Shown here in pieces: positions 35,545 to 46,778 of a DNA stretch of 64,000 bases (position 1 is its first letter; each line of letters starts with the position of its first letter). The notes below the pieces were generated by a model. That model saw only the letters and a list, made by a program, of their open reading frames with translations. It was not told the origin of the DNA and ran no database searches. The DNA comes from Erinaceus europaeus (Eukaryota > Chordata > Mammalia > Eulipotyphla > Erinaceidae). The stretch spans positions 55,647,451-55,711,450 of the forward strand of contig NC_080164.1 of the NCBI RefSeq assembly GCF_950295315.1, read 5' to 3'. The position numbers were made by a program, and so were the translations under genes.

Positions 35545-35720
35545 AAAAAAAGAACTCAGTGTTGGGGAGGGTTTAAGCCCTGGAACATGATGGCAGAGGA
35601 GGACCTGGTAGGGGTTGAATTGTTACGTGGAAAATTGGAAAATGTTATGTATGTACAAACTATTGTATTTTACTGTCAACTGTAAACCATTAATCCCCCA
35701 ATAAAGAAATTTTTAAAAAA
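35545..35720 (+). mobile_element. L1 3' end
   Basis: Same tail as at 25395: GAACATGATGGCAGAGGAGG, CAAACTATTGTATTTTACTG, AATCCCCCAATAAAG. Confidence 0.8.
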
Positions 35721-35967
35721 AGAATAAAAGGTAGAGAAATAAGAGAACTGGAAAAATGGGTAGAGGGAGGAGGAAACAAAATAAAACTATCAAACTGAAA
35801 AAAAAAAGGGAAGCAGTTCAGATAAATAGGATTTAAAAAAAATTTTAAAGCAATAAAACAGAATCTAATTTTATTTATTTATTTATTTATTTATACATAC
35901 ATAATTCACAAACGGATTTTATTTCAGTTAAAATATACAGCATGCAAAATTATGGTAAACAAAGTAT

Positions 35968-36240
35968 ATTCCTGGGAGGCTGGGTGGTGGTGCACTTTGT
36001 TAGGCATACATAATTCTAAAGCAAGGACCCATACAAAGATGTGGGTTTGACCCCCTGACTCCCCACCTGCAAGGGAGACGCTTCACAAGTAGTGAAATAG
36101 ATCTACAGGTGTCTATCTTTCTCCCTCTTTCTATTTCTTCCTCCCCTCTCAATTTCTCTCTATCCTATTCAATAAAATGGGAAGGGGGATAGCTACCAGG
36201 AGCAGTGGATTCAAGCATCCAGAGATAACCCTAGAGGCAA

Positions 36241-36275
<35 letters not shown>
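35968..36275 (+). mobile_element. SINE-B, long form, with (GT)n
   Basis: GGCTGGGTGGTGGTGCACTT head, 3' module AGCTACCAGGAGCAGTGG ... ACCCTAGAGGC, then (GT)n at 36242-36275. (ATTT)n lies upstream at 35873-35895. Confidence 0.85.
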
Positions 36276-36278
<3 letters not shown>

Positions 36279-36439
36279 TTACAAGTAAACAGCATTTCTG
36301 GACTCATGATATTCTTGTTGATCAGAGTGGCTAAATGGTAAATCCAGGGGGCAAAATAAAGGAGGAGGAACCCAAGCAGTTATCATAAGTTATTAGATTT
36401 CTGGGGTGGGGGGGGGGAGTTCTGGATAAACTGGTTTAG

Positions 36440-36785
36440 CAGAATTCTTGCTAAAATTGGACAAAGTAGAGGCAAACATAGGAGCTGAGGATATAGATCG
36501 ACTTCTATCAATGCCCCTGTCCAATGGAGAAACACAGAAGCCAGAACTCCCACCTTCTGCACCCCAAAAAGAAAAATGGCCACCAGGAGCTGTGGATTTG
36601 TAATGCTGGCACTGAGCACCAGCGATAACCCTGGTGCCAATAAGAAAGAGAGAGAGGAGAGATACCTACAGCCTCTTCCACCACTTGTGAAGCTTCCTTC
36701 TTGCAAGTGACGACAGGGACTTCAACCAGGATGCTTGATCATGGTAACTTGTGTGCTTTACCATTTGCACTGCCACCCAGTCCCC
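36440..36785. mobile_element. Family X fragment fused to reverse SINE
   Basis: Plus-strand family X piece (36455-36566: GAAACACAGAAGCCAGAAC), then a reverse SINE-B-type sequence (36575-36785) starting at its 3' module and ending ACTGCCACCCAGTCCCC. Confidence 0.7.
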
Positions 36786-37946
36786 TCCCTTTTTTTTTTT
36801 TTAACATACACCAATTCCAATAAATTTTAACTTTGCATACTGTAATTAGGGGTAATCAGCAATGTTAAGTCAATAAACATCTACTCTTGCTTTTAGTGTG
36901 CAGAAGTGAAGTAACAATGTAAATGCTTCTTAGGAAATAATCAGATAGTAGAGACAACTAGGATATGCAAGAGAGAGTATAACAATGAAAATTACCATAT
37001 GCATAGAAACCAGAAACCTAGACTATTCTCCTTAGAATTAGTACAGAAACATTATTCAACATATAACATTTATAACTTGTTCACAGATACACTTTTATAG
37101 TGAGTGTACAAGACTTCAAAAGAAAGTCATAATGAGACAGCTGGCCTATATTAATAGATGATCATAACTTATAGTGAAGATTTTGGCTATCTGAGGTAGA
37201 GTGAGTGATCTTTGTAAATGTCCATTCTAGAGATAGCAGGGTCTTGTAGCAGTTTAAATGTGGTTCTATTCTTCTGAAGTGGAGGAAGGAGCTGACTAAA
37301 TGTTGTACTGGACATAGAAGACACATGATCACTTCAAAGAGACAATATGTCTCTGGTGCAGGCATGACTGAGACTTGGCCTTTTATGTCTATAGATGAAG
37401 GGAGAGGAACCAGGACAGTCCTTGCTATAAACAAAACTCTTTAGTATACTAGTTTCTAGTGGGGAGTAGTCTATGAACTGGGGAATGGAAAGAAAAAGAA
37501 GTAAGGCCATAAATAGTGGCCTTTTGCCATCCAATGATGTCATAATGATAGTAATGTGTTATGAACTAGGGAGTATGGTTAATAGCATACTTACATAAAA
37601 ATATATATACCCAAGGATAGTTATGAAGTTAGGTTTGTTTTTCAATGTCTTTTTATTTTCCCCTCAACCTCCTCTCTCACTCCTTCTTTCCTGAGTTCCC
37701 TTTCTTCCACTCTTAGGCTGGTTCCCTGGCTGACCAAGGACTCCTTACTGTAAATTTTTCCCTAAACAGTATGACACACTGGACATATATATATTTCTCC
37801 CTTCTCTTTCCCTTGGTACTTCTGTGACAACTGATTTAGTCCCTGTGATTAGTAAGCACAGACCTCAGATGAAGGCAAAGGGGGCCCCTACACTGAGCAC
37901 CTTGAGGGCTGTTCTACTTGGACCTTTCTTCATGGGGGAGAGATTC
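36786..37946. other. Unassigned single-copy-like sequence
   Basis: About 1.1 kb. ORFs on the minus strand at 37162-37543 overlap each other and show no motif. Confidence 0.45.
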
Positions 37947-37947
37947 A

Positions 37948-37948
37948 T

Positions 37949-37979
<31 letters not shown>

Positions 37980-38322
37980 TTCCCTCCAGGGTTATTTCTG
38001 GGCTCGGTGCCTGCACCATGAATCCACCGCTCCTGGAGGCCATTTTTCCCCCTTTTGGTTGCCCTAGTTGTTGCAGCCTCGCTGCGGTTATTATTGCCAT
38101 TGTTGACGTTGCTTTATTGTTAGATAGGACAGAGAGAAATGGAGAGAGGAGGGGAAGACAGAGAGAGAGGGGAGAGAAAGATAGACACCTGCAGACCTGC
38201 TTCACCGCCCGTGAAGCGACTCCCCTGCAGGTGGGGAGCCGGGGGCTCGAACCGGGATCCTTACGCTGGTCCCTGCGCTTTGCGCCACGTGCGCTTAACC
38301 CACTGCTCCACCGCCCGACTCC
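37948..38322 (-). mobile_element. SINE-B, long form, young-looking
   Basis: Perfect target duplication GGGGGAGAGATTC on both sides. (ATTT)n tail, complete 3' module, and a nearly intact GGGGGCTCGAACCGGGATCC B-box complement. Confidence 0.96.
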
Positions 38323-38684
38323 GGGGGGAGAGATTCTTGGGTCCAGAGGCTTGCCCTTCCCTATCTTGGAACCTGTGTTCTCTTCTAGAGCACATTTCAT
38401 GGACATGAGACCCCAATGATCCCCAGCCTCTTTCAGATCTATCATGTGTGCTGATGCGCTATGGGGCACAGTGTTGTCTCTGGCATATGCAGCCCAAAAC
38501 CAGGGTAGTCAAGGGGCAGTTGTTTGTGGAGGCAAACAGAGCATAAAGCAAAGTAGGGTGTCCACGTTTATGTGCAGGAAGCCCTTGGAGTGTGATATGG
38601 AGCCAGAGTAGTAGGAGACAGGTGGCTGGACATGAGTCTGGGCCTTCATATGGCCCCATGGGGAACTTGAGATATATATATATT
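38323..38684. other. Unassigned sequence
   Basis: No recognised feature. Confidence 0.4.
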
Positions 38685-38965
38685 TTTTTGCCTCCAGGGT
38701 TATTTCTGGGGCTTGGTGCCTGCACTGCTCCTGGTGGCCATCTTTTTTCCATTGTTGCTGCTGTTGTTGTTGTTGCTGCTATTGTTGTTGGATAGGACAG
38801 AGAGAAAATGAGAGAAGGGAAGACAGAGAGGAGGAAAGACACCTGCAGACCTGCTTCACTGCTTGTGAAGCGACCCCCCTACAGGTGGGGGGCTGAGGGG
38901 TTTGAACCCAGATCATTGCATGGGTCCTTGAGCTTAGCACTATGTGAGCTACTGTTCGGCCCCTG
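38685..38965 (-). mobile_element. SINE-B, long form
   Basis: Flanks GGGGAACTTGAGA and CTGGAATTTGAGA. GCCTCCAGGGTTATTTCTGG module. Confidence 0.9.
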
Positions 38966-39014
38966 GAATTTGAGAATTCTAATTCAATCTCAGCTGTTAT
39001 TAAGAATAGAAGGA

Positions 39015-39131
39015 TGGGGGTAGGGATAGATAGTATAATGGTTATGCAAAGATACTTTCATGCCTGAGTCTCTGAAGTCTCAGGTTCAGTCCCCTGCACC
39101 ACCATAAGCCAGAGCTGAGCAGTGCTCTGGT

Positions 39132-39180
<49 letters not shown>
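39015..39180 (+). mobile_element. SINE-E with (AT)n
   Basis: AGTATAATGGTTATGCAAAG head, CCATAAGCCAGAGCTGAGC, A-run then (AT)n at 39144-39180. Confidence 0.92.
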
Positions 39181-39185
<5 letters not shown>

Positions 39186-39764
39186 GTAAAAATAAAAAAG
39201 AGTAGAAGGATAGAATGTATTTTGTCTCTTTTTTTCCTACTTGATTTATCATTTTTTAGCTATTTAAAATCATAGTTTGTAGGCCTTCTTTATCATTCTT
39301 GTTCTGGCAAATATAAAGTCTGTCTTGGGTTGAACTTCCACAGGTATCTGGACTTTGATAGGCAACCCGAGAATCACAATGCCTTTATACCAGGAAGAGT
39401 CATCCTAGTGAGGACAGGACAAATGCTATGGCAGGTGACTGATCTTTGGTGTCATGGGCAAAGGGAGTGGGGAGTGCAGGTGAGTAGGGATGGGATTGCC
39501 TCATCTGCCTTTGTCAACAGATTCTGCTAGAGAACTGTGGTTGAATAATCTGTTATCACTAAGATGTGTAAATTAAAGAAAGTCACCTGTTCTACATTCT
39601 ATCAGGATATTAAATCATCCCTCCCACTTTTACCTATAGTGGGAGAAGGGAACCTGTACTGGCTATGAATAGTGCTTTTTTTTTTTTTTCTTTCGGAAGA
39701 CATGTCACTGTATGATGAAGATTTTTAATGGGGAAACTGTGATACATAAAAGATGTTTTATTGG
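39181..39764. other. Unassigned sequence
   Basis: No recognised feature apart from a T-run at 39677-39689. Confidence 0.4.
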
Positions 39765-40075
39765 GTAGGGGAAATAGCATAATGGTTATCCAAAAGACTT
39801 TCATGCCTGAGGCTCCAAAGTCCCATGTTTAGTTCCCTGCACCACCATAAGTCACAGCTGAGTAGTGCTCTGGCAACACCAGGTAACACATAATACACAG
39901 AATAAATAAATAAAGTAGTAATGATGAATAATAAATAAATAAATAAATTTAAAGGTGCCCTACCTATGACAAGGGAAGTAACTCAGTAAGCATAGCATAA
40001 GACTTACACGTTAGATCGTAGGTTTGGTGCCCAGCAGCAAGGCACTCTTGTCTCTCTCTCTCTCTCTTAAAATAA
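39765..40075 (+). mobile_element. SINE-E and an older tRNA-like SINE
   Basis: 39765-39950: SINE-E (AATAGCATAATGGTTATCC). 39970-40075: SINE-F-like with (TC)n. Confidence 0.8.
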
Positions 40076-41440
40076 CTAAATCTCAAAAACTAAAAAGTGA
40101 AAGGGTCTGTCAGTGGTTGGTTAGGAAAAGTGATTCTTAGTAGGATAGAAGTCTGAGTCTCAGTGGAACCAAAGAACAGAGTTGTAGGCAGGAAACCTGT
40201 TTCAGGGCCTGATTGAGGCAGAAAAGACCCAGAGCAAGCCCAGTGTCTGTGGGTCACACATTCCATGGAGCTCTCTACCCATTATCTTTCTTTCTTCCTC
40301 CCTCCTCCAGGTTCCCACAGTCAGTTCTTGCCTGTTCTCATTAAGGCACATTAGAGATCAGAAAAGGACTGCTGGGGCAGGCATGGCTAATCTTTGTTAA
40401 ATAGAACTTTCAGAAATAAAGGGGAAAACCAGAACTATTTCCCCCCATCAAATAAACTGTGTTTCTCAGACAAGGGAACTCTTGGGGATTTCCCTCAGGA
40501 AAGCCAAGGATGTTTGTTTTGTTTTACATTTATGAATAGGGACTAATTTATTCATTAAATCAGTTTACTGAGTTTCTATTATTAAGCAAGCAGCACTCCA
40601 GGTTCTAGAAAAATTGAAATAAACAGAAATGACAAAACCTTTGCTCTCTTGCTCTGTATATTCTATTAGAAGAATCAAGTAATAAACAAGATAAATAGCA
40701 ATGATAGTGTGCTGTGAGTTAAGTAATGAGCAGTGCTGGAAGAAAATAATAATGGTACAAAGTAAGGTGATCAGGGAATGCCTAAATAAAAACTGAAGGA
40801 GGCAGTGTAAATGGGGATATGTGGAGGAGAAGGGATAATGAGGATAAATGGGGTAGGAACATTCTCTGCTTTGAAGAGCAAATGAAAACAAAGACCAGAG
40901 GTGGGAGTGTACCAACCAGTTTAGGGATTAACAGAACAGTGTGACTAAAATCAAGAATAGGAATAGCAAACAAACAGCCCCTACCCTCCACCCCCAACAC
41001 ACACACATGCACCCACATTTCCACCATGGCTACACACAGAAAGGGGAAGGGCACAGGAGAGAACAGAATCTGAGGGCAGAAAGGTGTGGGAGGAGGAGGG
41101 CCTCTGTAAGCACTTTGATTCACTCTTAACAAGATGGGAAGCTACGGTAAGGTGTAAAGTGCTGTGAAACTTGATACATTTCAACAGAATCACATTATTG
41201 ATAGTAAACGGTGGAGGTCAAGGGTGAAACCTATTAGGAGCCTATTGAAATAATCTCTGGAAGAAGAGAAAACACACACACACACAAACAAAACCTTGAA
41301 CTCCTTCCTTTTAACTCCTTTCTTTTTCTTCACAGCACACAATCAATCATTAGCAGTTTTAAATTCTATTTTCAAAATATGTTCAGAATCTCACCAGTCA
41401 TCTTCACTATCCAGGCCTAAAATATTTTCTCTATATTCTT
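40076..41440. other. Unassigned single-copy-like sequence
   Basis: The longest stretch without a clear repeat (about 1.36 kb). The minus-strand ORFs at 40565-41193 overlap and lack recognisable domains. Confidence 0.45.
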
Positions 41441-42010
41441 TTTAAAAATTTTTTTATTTATAAAAAGGAAATACTGACAAGACCATATGATAAGAGGAGT
41501 ACAATTCCACACAATTCCCAACACCAGAACTCCATATCCAATCCCCTCCCTTGATAGCTTTCCTATTCTTTATCCCTCTGGAAGTATGGACCCAGGGTCA
41601 TTATGGGGTGCAGAAGGTGGGAGGTCTGGCTACTGTAATTGCTTCCCCGCTGAACATAGGTATTGGCAGGTTGATCCATACTCCCAGAATTCTCTGTTTT
41701 CTGCATATGAGTGAAACTATCCTATAGTTGTCCTTTACCTCCTTTTACTTCACTAAACATAATTTCCAATTCCATCCACTTTATCCCGAAGGACACAATA
41801 TCATCTTTTCTTTATTGCTGAGTTGTATTCTATGGAGTATATATGTCCCATAACTTTTTTATCCAATCATCTGTCGGAAGGCATTTTGATTGTTTTTGCT
41901 ATTGTGAATAAAGCCACTATGAACATGGGGGTGTATATATCCTTTCAAATCAGTGTTATTATATCTTTTGGGTAAATGCCTAGGAGTGAAATTGCTGGAT
42001 CACAAGGTAT
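41441..42010 (-). mobile_element. L1 ORF2 end joined to family X 3' tail
   Basis: Reading the minus strand, L1 ORF2-end and UTR sequence (42010 to 41689; ATTGCTGGATCACAAGG is the diagnostic segment) runs straight into the last 245 bp of family X (41688 to 41441, GAAGCAATTACAGTAGCCAG) with its A tail. There is no A-run or target duplication at the join. Confidence 0.75.
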
Positions 42011-42096
42011 TTCCATTTGTATTTGTTTAACCTGGGTCCTTGTGCACTGTAATGTGAGCACTTAACTAAGTGTGCCCCCACCTGCCCCCTTAATAG
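42011..42096 (-). mobile_element. SINE-A head fragment
   Basis: TAACCTGGGTCCTTGTGCAC and CTTAACTAAGTGTGCCCCCA, without body. Confidence 0.75.
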
Positions 42097-42102
42097 CTGT
42101 TA

Positions 42103-42580
42103 TGTCGGGCTGCACCACGGAGAAGAGAGAGAGGAGATCTAGAGCGAAGAGGAAACACAAATCTTTATTTGCGCTGGCATCTCAGAGTTGGGTGCGAGAG
42201 AAACAGGTTAGGCCACATGGAGGTAGCGAAAATGGCTGTCTCACGCAGTAACCTTTCCTGCGTTTAAACACCAAAGTGAAGCGCCGGCAAGAGAGAGAGG
42301 TGCAGAAGAATAAGGGATTTTATAGGAGTAGCTTTCGAGAGAATGGGAAGGGGTAGGAGTAACCAAAGCACTTCAACTTCTTCTTCTTCTAGCGTTTGCC
42401 CTTCTTCTGTAGCCAGTCAACAGTGTCAGGTTGAGCCTATGGTGGGGAAAATAGACAATGCCCTGAGGGCACAACATGGTGGAACAGGCACTTGGAGAAT
42501 GTCCCAACTCTCGCAGGAACTAGCAATAGCCCGAGGGGACAACATGGCAGATGTGACTGCGTCTTTACAATTTCCCAGCA
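42103..42580 (-). mobile_element. Solo LTR (class II ERV type)
   Basis: 478-bp LTR with TG...CA ends and a perfect 6-bp target duplication CTGTTA (42097-42102 and 42581-42586). In LTR orientation it has a TATAAAAT-like box (about 42315), an AATAAA polyadenylation signal (about 42160) and a GAA-tailed insertion in U3. A 6-bp duplication fits class II (betaretrovirus-like) integrases. No internal region remains, so LTR-LTR recombination removed it. Confidence 0.88.
42378..42444 (-). mobile_element. GAA-tailed element in solo LTR
   Basis: In reverse complement: CAACCTGACACTGTTGACTG ... GGGCAAACGCTAGAAG plus GAA units. It matches the last 60 bp of the 15061 element. The sister LTR at 43151 lacks it. 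Confidence 0.78.
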
Positions 42581-42605
42581 CTGTTATTTAAAAATCAAGC
42601 AATAA

Positions 42606-42860
42606 GGAGCCAGGTGGTGGTGCACCTGGTTGAGCACTCACATTACAGTGTGCAAGGACCCAGGTTCAAGCCCTTGGTCCCCACTTGCAGGGGGAAAGGT
42701 TCATGAGAGGTGAAGCAGGGCTGTGGTGTATGTCTCTCTCCCTTTCTGTCTCACCCTTTCTCTTGATTTCTGGCTGTCTCCACCCAATAAATAAATAAAT
42801 AAATATAATAGAAAAAAATCTAAAGAAATAATAAATAAAATGTCTTTAAAAAAGATAAAT
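42606..42860 (+). mobile_element. SINE-A
   Basis: GGTGGTGCACCTGGTTGAGC head intact. (AATA)n tail with extended A-rich end. Confidence 0.92.
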
Positions 42861-43144
42861 AGATTTTTGAAGTGAAGGTATATAAAAAGATGGAATTCAA
42901 GGGAATTTTGTCTGGAAGGTGTCCTTGAGCTCACAGAGTAGAGACCATTGAGCAAAGTTCACCCTCCTGAGTTGAAAAAAAAATATATGGACAAGAAGTT
43001 GTCACTGAAATTAAATGGTAGCAGACCTTTATAATCTTGTGATATATGAATATGTGGGGGAAGCAAACAGTGGCCAATAAAAAATATTGCAATAGTGGTA
43101 ATATAAGGAAATAGTATCATCATATTAGAAGTGTTGGAAAGGTT
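42861..43144. other. Unassigned AT-rich sequence
   Basis: Separates the two solo LTR regions. No recognised feature. Confidence 0.4.
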
Positions 43145-43150
43145 ATAAAC

Positions 43151-43618
43151 TGCTGGGAAATTGTGCAGTCACATCTGCCATGTTGCCCCCTCGGGCTATT
43201 GCTAGTTCCCACGAGAGTTGGGACATTCTCCAAGCGCCTGTTCCACCATGTTGTGCCCTCAGGGCACTGTCTATTTCCCCGAGATATTTGGAGTGCTTTG
43301 GTCACTCCTCCCCCTTCCCATTCTCACGAGAGTTATTATCCTATCCTGGAGTGCTATGGTTACTCCACCCCCTTCCCATTCTCACGAAAGCTACTCCTTT
43401 AAAAGCCCTTCTTCTTCCGCACCTCGCTCTCTTGCCAGCGCTTCACTCCGGTGTTCAGACGCAGGAAAGGTTACTGCGTGAGGCTGCCATTTCGCTACCT
43501 CCACATGGCCCAACCTGCTTCTCTAGCACCCAACTCTGAGGTGCCATCGCAAATAAAGATTTGTGTTCCCTCTTCGCTCCGGACCTCCTCTCTCTCTTCT
43601 CCGCAGTGCACAACAACA
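43151..43618 (+). mobile_element. Solo LTR, same family, opposite orientation
   Basis: 468 bp beginning TGCTGGGAAATTGTG. 6-bp target duplication ATAAAC at 43145-43150 and 43619-43624. U3 contains two tandem copies of a 46-48-bp unit (43290-43335 and 43348-43395) where the sister LTR has one. A TTTAAAAG box (about 43398) and AATAAAGATTTG (about 43551) are the promoter and polyadenylation candidates. Confidence 0.87.
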
Positions 43619-43811
43619 ATAAACAGTGGTTATGTTCAACATAGAAATCAATTGCTTCCACACGTTCCCTCCTCCACTGTATCTTTTTACTATGATCAAC
43701 AAATTGGGTTGTGTACATTTTCTTACTGAACTTTGCTAAATAAACTTTTGTAGTAGTCAAAAATACTTTCTCAAGTGTTCTGAAAATGTAAGATAGAATA
43801 TTAAACAAAGA

Positions 43812-44120
43812 GGGAGCTGGGTGGTAGTGCAGCAGGCTAAGTGCACATGGCACAAAGCTCAAAGGCCTGTGTAAGGATCCTGGTTTGAGCAGGGGTCGAT
43901 TCGCAAGAGGTGAAGCAGGTCTACAGGTGTCCATCTTTCTCTCCTCTTCTCTGTCTTCCCTTCCTCTCTTATTTTCTCTCTGTCCTATCCAATGACAACA
44001 ATAACAATAACCACTACAACAAGCATAACAACAAGGGCAACAAAATGGGAAAAATGGCCCCTAGGAGCAGTGGAATTGTAGTGCAGGCATGAGCCCCAGC
44101 AATAATCCTGAAGGCAAAAA
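43812..44120 (+). mobile_element. SINE-B, long form
   Basis: Flanks GAATATTAAACAAAG and GAATATTTAATAAAG. Part of the head is deleted before the GTCGATTCGCAAGAGG stretch. The 3' module is present. Confidence 0.9.
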
Positions 44121-44264
44121 AAGAATATTTAATAAAGAAAGAGAAGAAGCCCTAGGTATGACTACTGGAACACTCTAGTATTTATGACAAGGCATAAGAG
44201 GAAAAGCAAGTAAAACAAGGAGAAAGTGATACAGGAAGAGAATAGTACAAGTGTGGTGCCTAGG

Positions 44265-44377
44265 GCCAGGCAGTGGCACATCTAGTTAAGCACACACATT
44301 ACACTGCTTAAGGACCTGGGTTCAAGTCCCTGGTCACCACCTACAGGGGGAAACTTCATGAATGGTGAAGCAGGGCT

Positions 44378-44420
<43 letters not shown>

Positions 44421-44470
44421 TCTTCTCAATTTCTCTTTGTCTCTATGTAATAATAAATAAATAAATAAAT
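44265..44470 (+). mobile_element. SINE-A with (TC)n
   Basis: Flanks GTGGTGCCTA and ATGGTGCCTA. (TC)n at 44381-44415. Confidence 0.9.
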
Positions 44471-45639
44471 GTTAAAAAATAAATGTTAAAAATATAGAAT
44501 TATGGTGCCTATCCTGGAAGCCAAGTGAAAAATTTGTGTCAAGGAGGAGGGAGCAAACTCTTGTATCAATTGCTGCCAATAAAGGAAGTAAGATGAGGAC
44601 TGAGAATCCTCCAAGTTCTAAGTTAGTAATGACTTTGAAAAGAGTCTTGTGAGAGTCAGAGAGAGAGCTCTCTCTCTGGTAGGACCCTGCTAAGCCATGA
44701 ACAGGAAACAGGTTCAAACCCCAGCACCTTATGAGACTGTCATAACACTGGGAGAAACTCTAGTGCTACGGTGTCCCTTCCTCACTCTTTGAGTGAAAAA
44801 ACTGATTCAGGAGTAGTGAAATTTCACTTGTGTTAGACTCAAGCTAAAAAAAAAAAAAAAGGGAAGGAAGAAAGAAAGAAAAAAAAGAAAGAAGAGAAAA
44901 ACAAAGAGGGTCATGTTGGAAAGGTTCAAGAATGAATGAAGAAGAAAAATGGCAGCCAGTAAGTAAAAGCAGTGCTTTGTTGTGAATGGAAGAGAAAAAA
45001 GGGGCTCAAGCTAGAGCAGGAAGTAGAGTTGAAAGGTTTTCTTTTTTGTATATATGTAGAACCAGGCCCTCACATATGTGCAGTTTCACCATTTAAGACC
45101 ACTTCTTCTTCCAGGTTGAGAGAGAGAGACCAACACACCCCAACTTCCTCTATGAGAGGAACATAGAGGGCTTGTTTGTTGGTAATGTTTATATTTGAAT
45201 CTGTAAATTATATATATATATATATATATACATACATACACATACATATATATGTATATATATTAGGATATTTTAAAATATTTATTTATTTCATGCAATA
45301 GAAAATGCTTCATGTGAGAGAGACACAGAGGGATAGAAACCAGAAGACTATTCTGGCATGTGCAGCACCAGGAATTAAACCATGCACCTTATACATGCAT
45401 GTCCTATACTCTACCTGAGTTATTTACCCAGCAACTGAGCACTTTTTTCTCTGTGTACTTATTTCAATTTAAAATCAAAACTAGGCATTGAGAGACAGCT
45501 CCCCTAGCAGAATGCAACCTTGGCCTGTGTGTTACTTAGGCTTGAACCCTAGTAATATGAGGGTGCCACATAGGGAAGGCTCTGGTGCTGACTCTCCTCT
45601 CTCCATCTTTTTCTGAAGTAAAAAGAAGGAAGAAGTCAA
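44471..45639. other. Unassigned sequence with old SINE-F units
   Basis: tRNA-like remnants at about 44655-44860, 45280-45440 (reverse) and 45485-45625. (AT)n/(AC)n at 45208-45262. Confidence 0.5.
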
Positions 45640-46335
45640 GCTTGGAAGCAGTGAAAGCATTCACACCCCTCCTGCTCTTTGCCACATCTTGGGTGGATCT
45701 TGAAGTTATCACGTTGAATGGAATGCAATAAGCCAGAATGAGAAGGATGAATACTAGATGATCATACTCATAGAGGGAACTTTTTAAAAAAAATATTTAT
45801 TTTATTTATTTATTCCCTTTTGTTGCCCTTGTTGTTTTATTGTTGTAGTTATTATTATTGTTGTTGTCGTCATTGTTGGATAGGACAGAGAGAAACGGAG
45901 AGAGGAGGGGAAGACAGAGAGGGGGAGAGAAAGATAGACACCTGCAGACCTGCTTCACCGCCTGTGAAGCGACTCCCCTGCAGGTGGGGAGCCGGGGTTC
46001 AAACCGGGATCCTTATGCCGGTCCTTATGCTTTGCGCCACCTGCGCTTAACCCACTGCGCTACAGCCCGACTCCCAGAGGGAACTTTTAAGAAGCAAAGA
46101 CAATAAGAGACTACATAAGGTGAAACTTTGACTGGGTGTGTTGCACTGATCCAAAGCAAAGGACTCTGGGTAGGATGACAAAGAATGGAATGGAGGACCT
46201 CTGGGGTCCTGATATATGATAGTGGTAAAGGATCTAGGTTGGAGGGGAGAGTGTCTTGCAGAGGGAGATGAAAAATTGTACTCATGTGTCAAGAACTATA
46301 CTGTAAACCATTAACTGCTCCCACCCCCTAATAAA
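45640..46335 (+). mobile_element. L1 3' end, split by SINE-B
   Basis: AATAAGCCAGAATGAGAAGG is the conserved ORF2-end segment. After the SINE come TGCACTGATCCAAAGCAAAG and AACCATTAACTGC before AATAAAATGGGG. This anchors the tails at 25395 and 35545 as L1 3' UTR. Confidence 0.85.
45789..46073 (-). mobile_element. SINE-B in L1
   Basis: Target duplication AGAGGGAACTTTT on both sides. Very well preserved (GCGCTTAACCCACTGCGCTA). Confidence 0.95.
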
Positions 46336-46471
46336 ATGGGGAAAAAACTGAAGTGGAAAAAAGATAAAATAAATAGATAAAAATAGAAAAATAAAAAATA
46401 GTAAATGGTAAAATAGATAGATGGTAAATGGTAAATGGTAAAATAGATAGATAGTTAGAAGAACACTTTTT

Positions 46472-46587
46472 TTTTTTAACCAGAGCACTGTTCAGCTGTG
46501 GCTTGTGCGGGGGATTGAACCTGGGACTTTAGAGCCTCAGGCATGAGAGTCTGTTTGCATAACCATTATGCTATCTACCCTCCACCG
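46472..46587 (-). mobile_element. SINE-E
   Basis: T-run, CCAGAGCACTGTTCAGC, ATAACCATTATGCTATCTAC. GAAGAACA(C/T)TTT flanks suggest the target duplication. Confidence 0.9.
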
Positions 46588-46609
46588 GAAGAACATTTTC
46601 TAATTGAAA

Positions 46610-46778
46610 AAAGATCCTTTGTACATCTGTGGAAATGTAAATTGAGTCAATCTTTATGCACAATTGTCTAAAAAGACACGTGCACACCTATGTTTACTGC
46701 AATGTTACTTATAGCAGCCTAAATAGAGAACTGAACCAAGTGCCCACTGACAGACTAGTGGGTTAAGAAGTTATAGCA
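46610..46778 (+). mobile_element. Old L1, first half (outermost layer of nest)
   Basis: Diverged ORF2 3' region (GTGGAAATGTAAATTGAGTC, AAGACACGTGCACACCTATG, TACTTATAGCAGCC). It breaks at AAGAAGTTATAGCA (46765-46778) and resumes at 61006 with the matching continuation. Confidence 0.8.

Noticed and set aside
36786..37946. Host exon candidates on the minus strand
   Set aside because: Overlapping ORFs in different frames with no motif and no codon bias visible by eye.
37969..38469. 166-codon minus ORF and other 80-150-codon ORFs over SINE-B copies
   Set aside because: They follow SINE-B sequence in one orientation or the other and recur with every copy.
43455..43934. 159-codon minus ORF across the solo LTR and a SINE
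   Set aside because: It crosses two unrelated repeats and has no domain.
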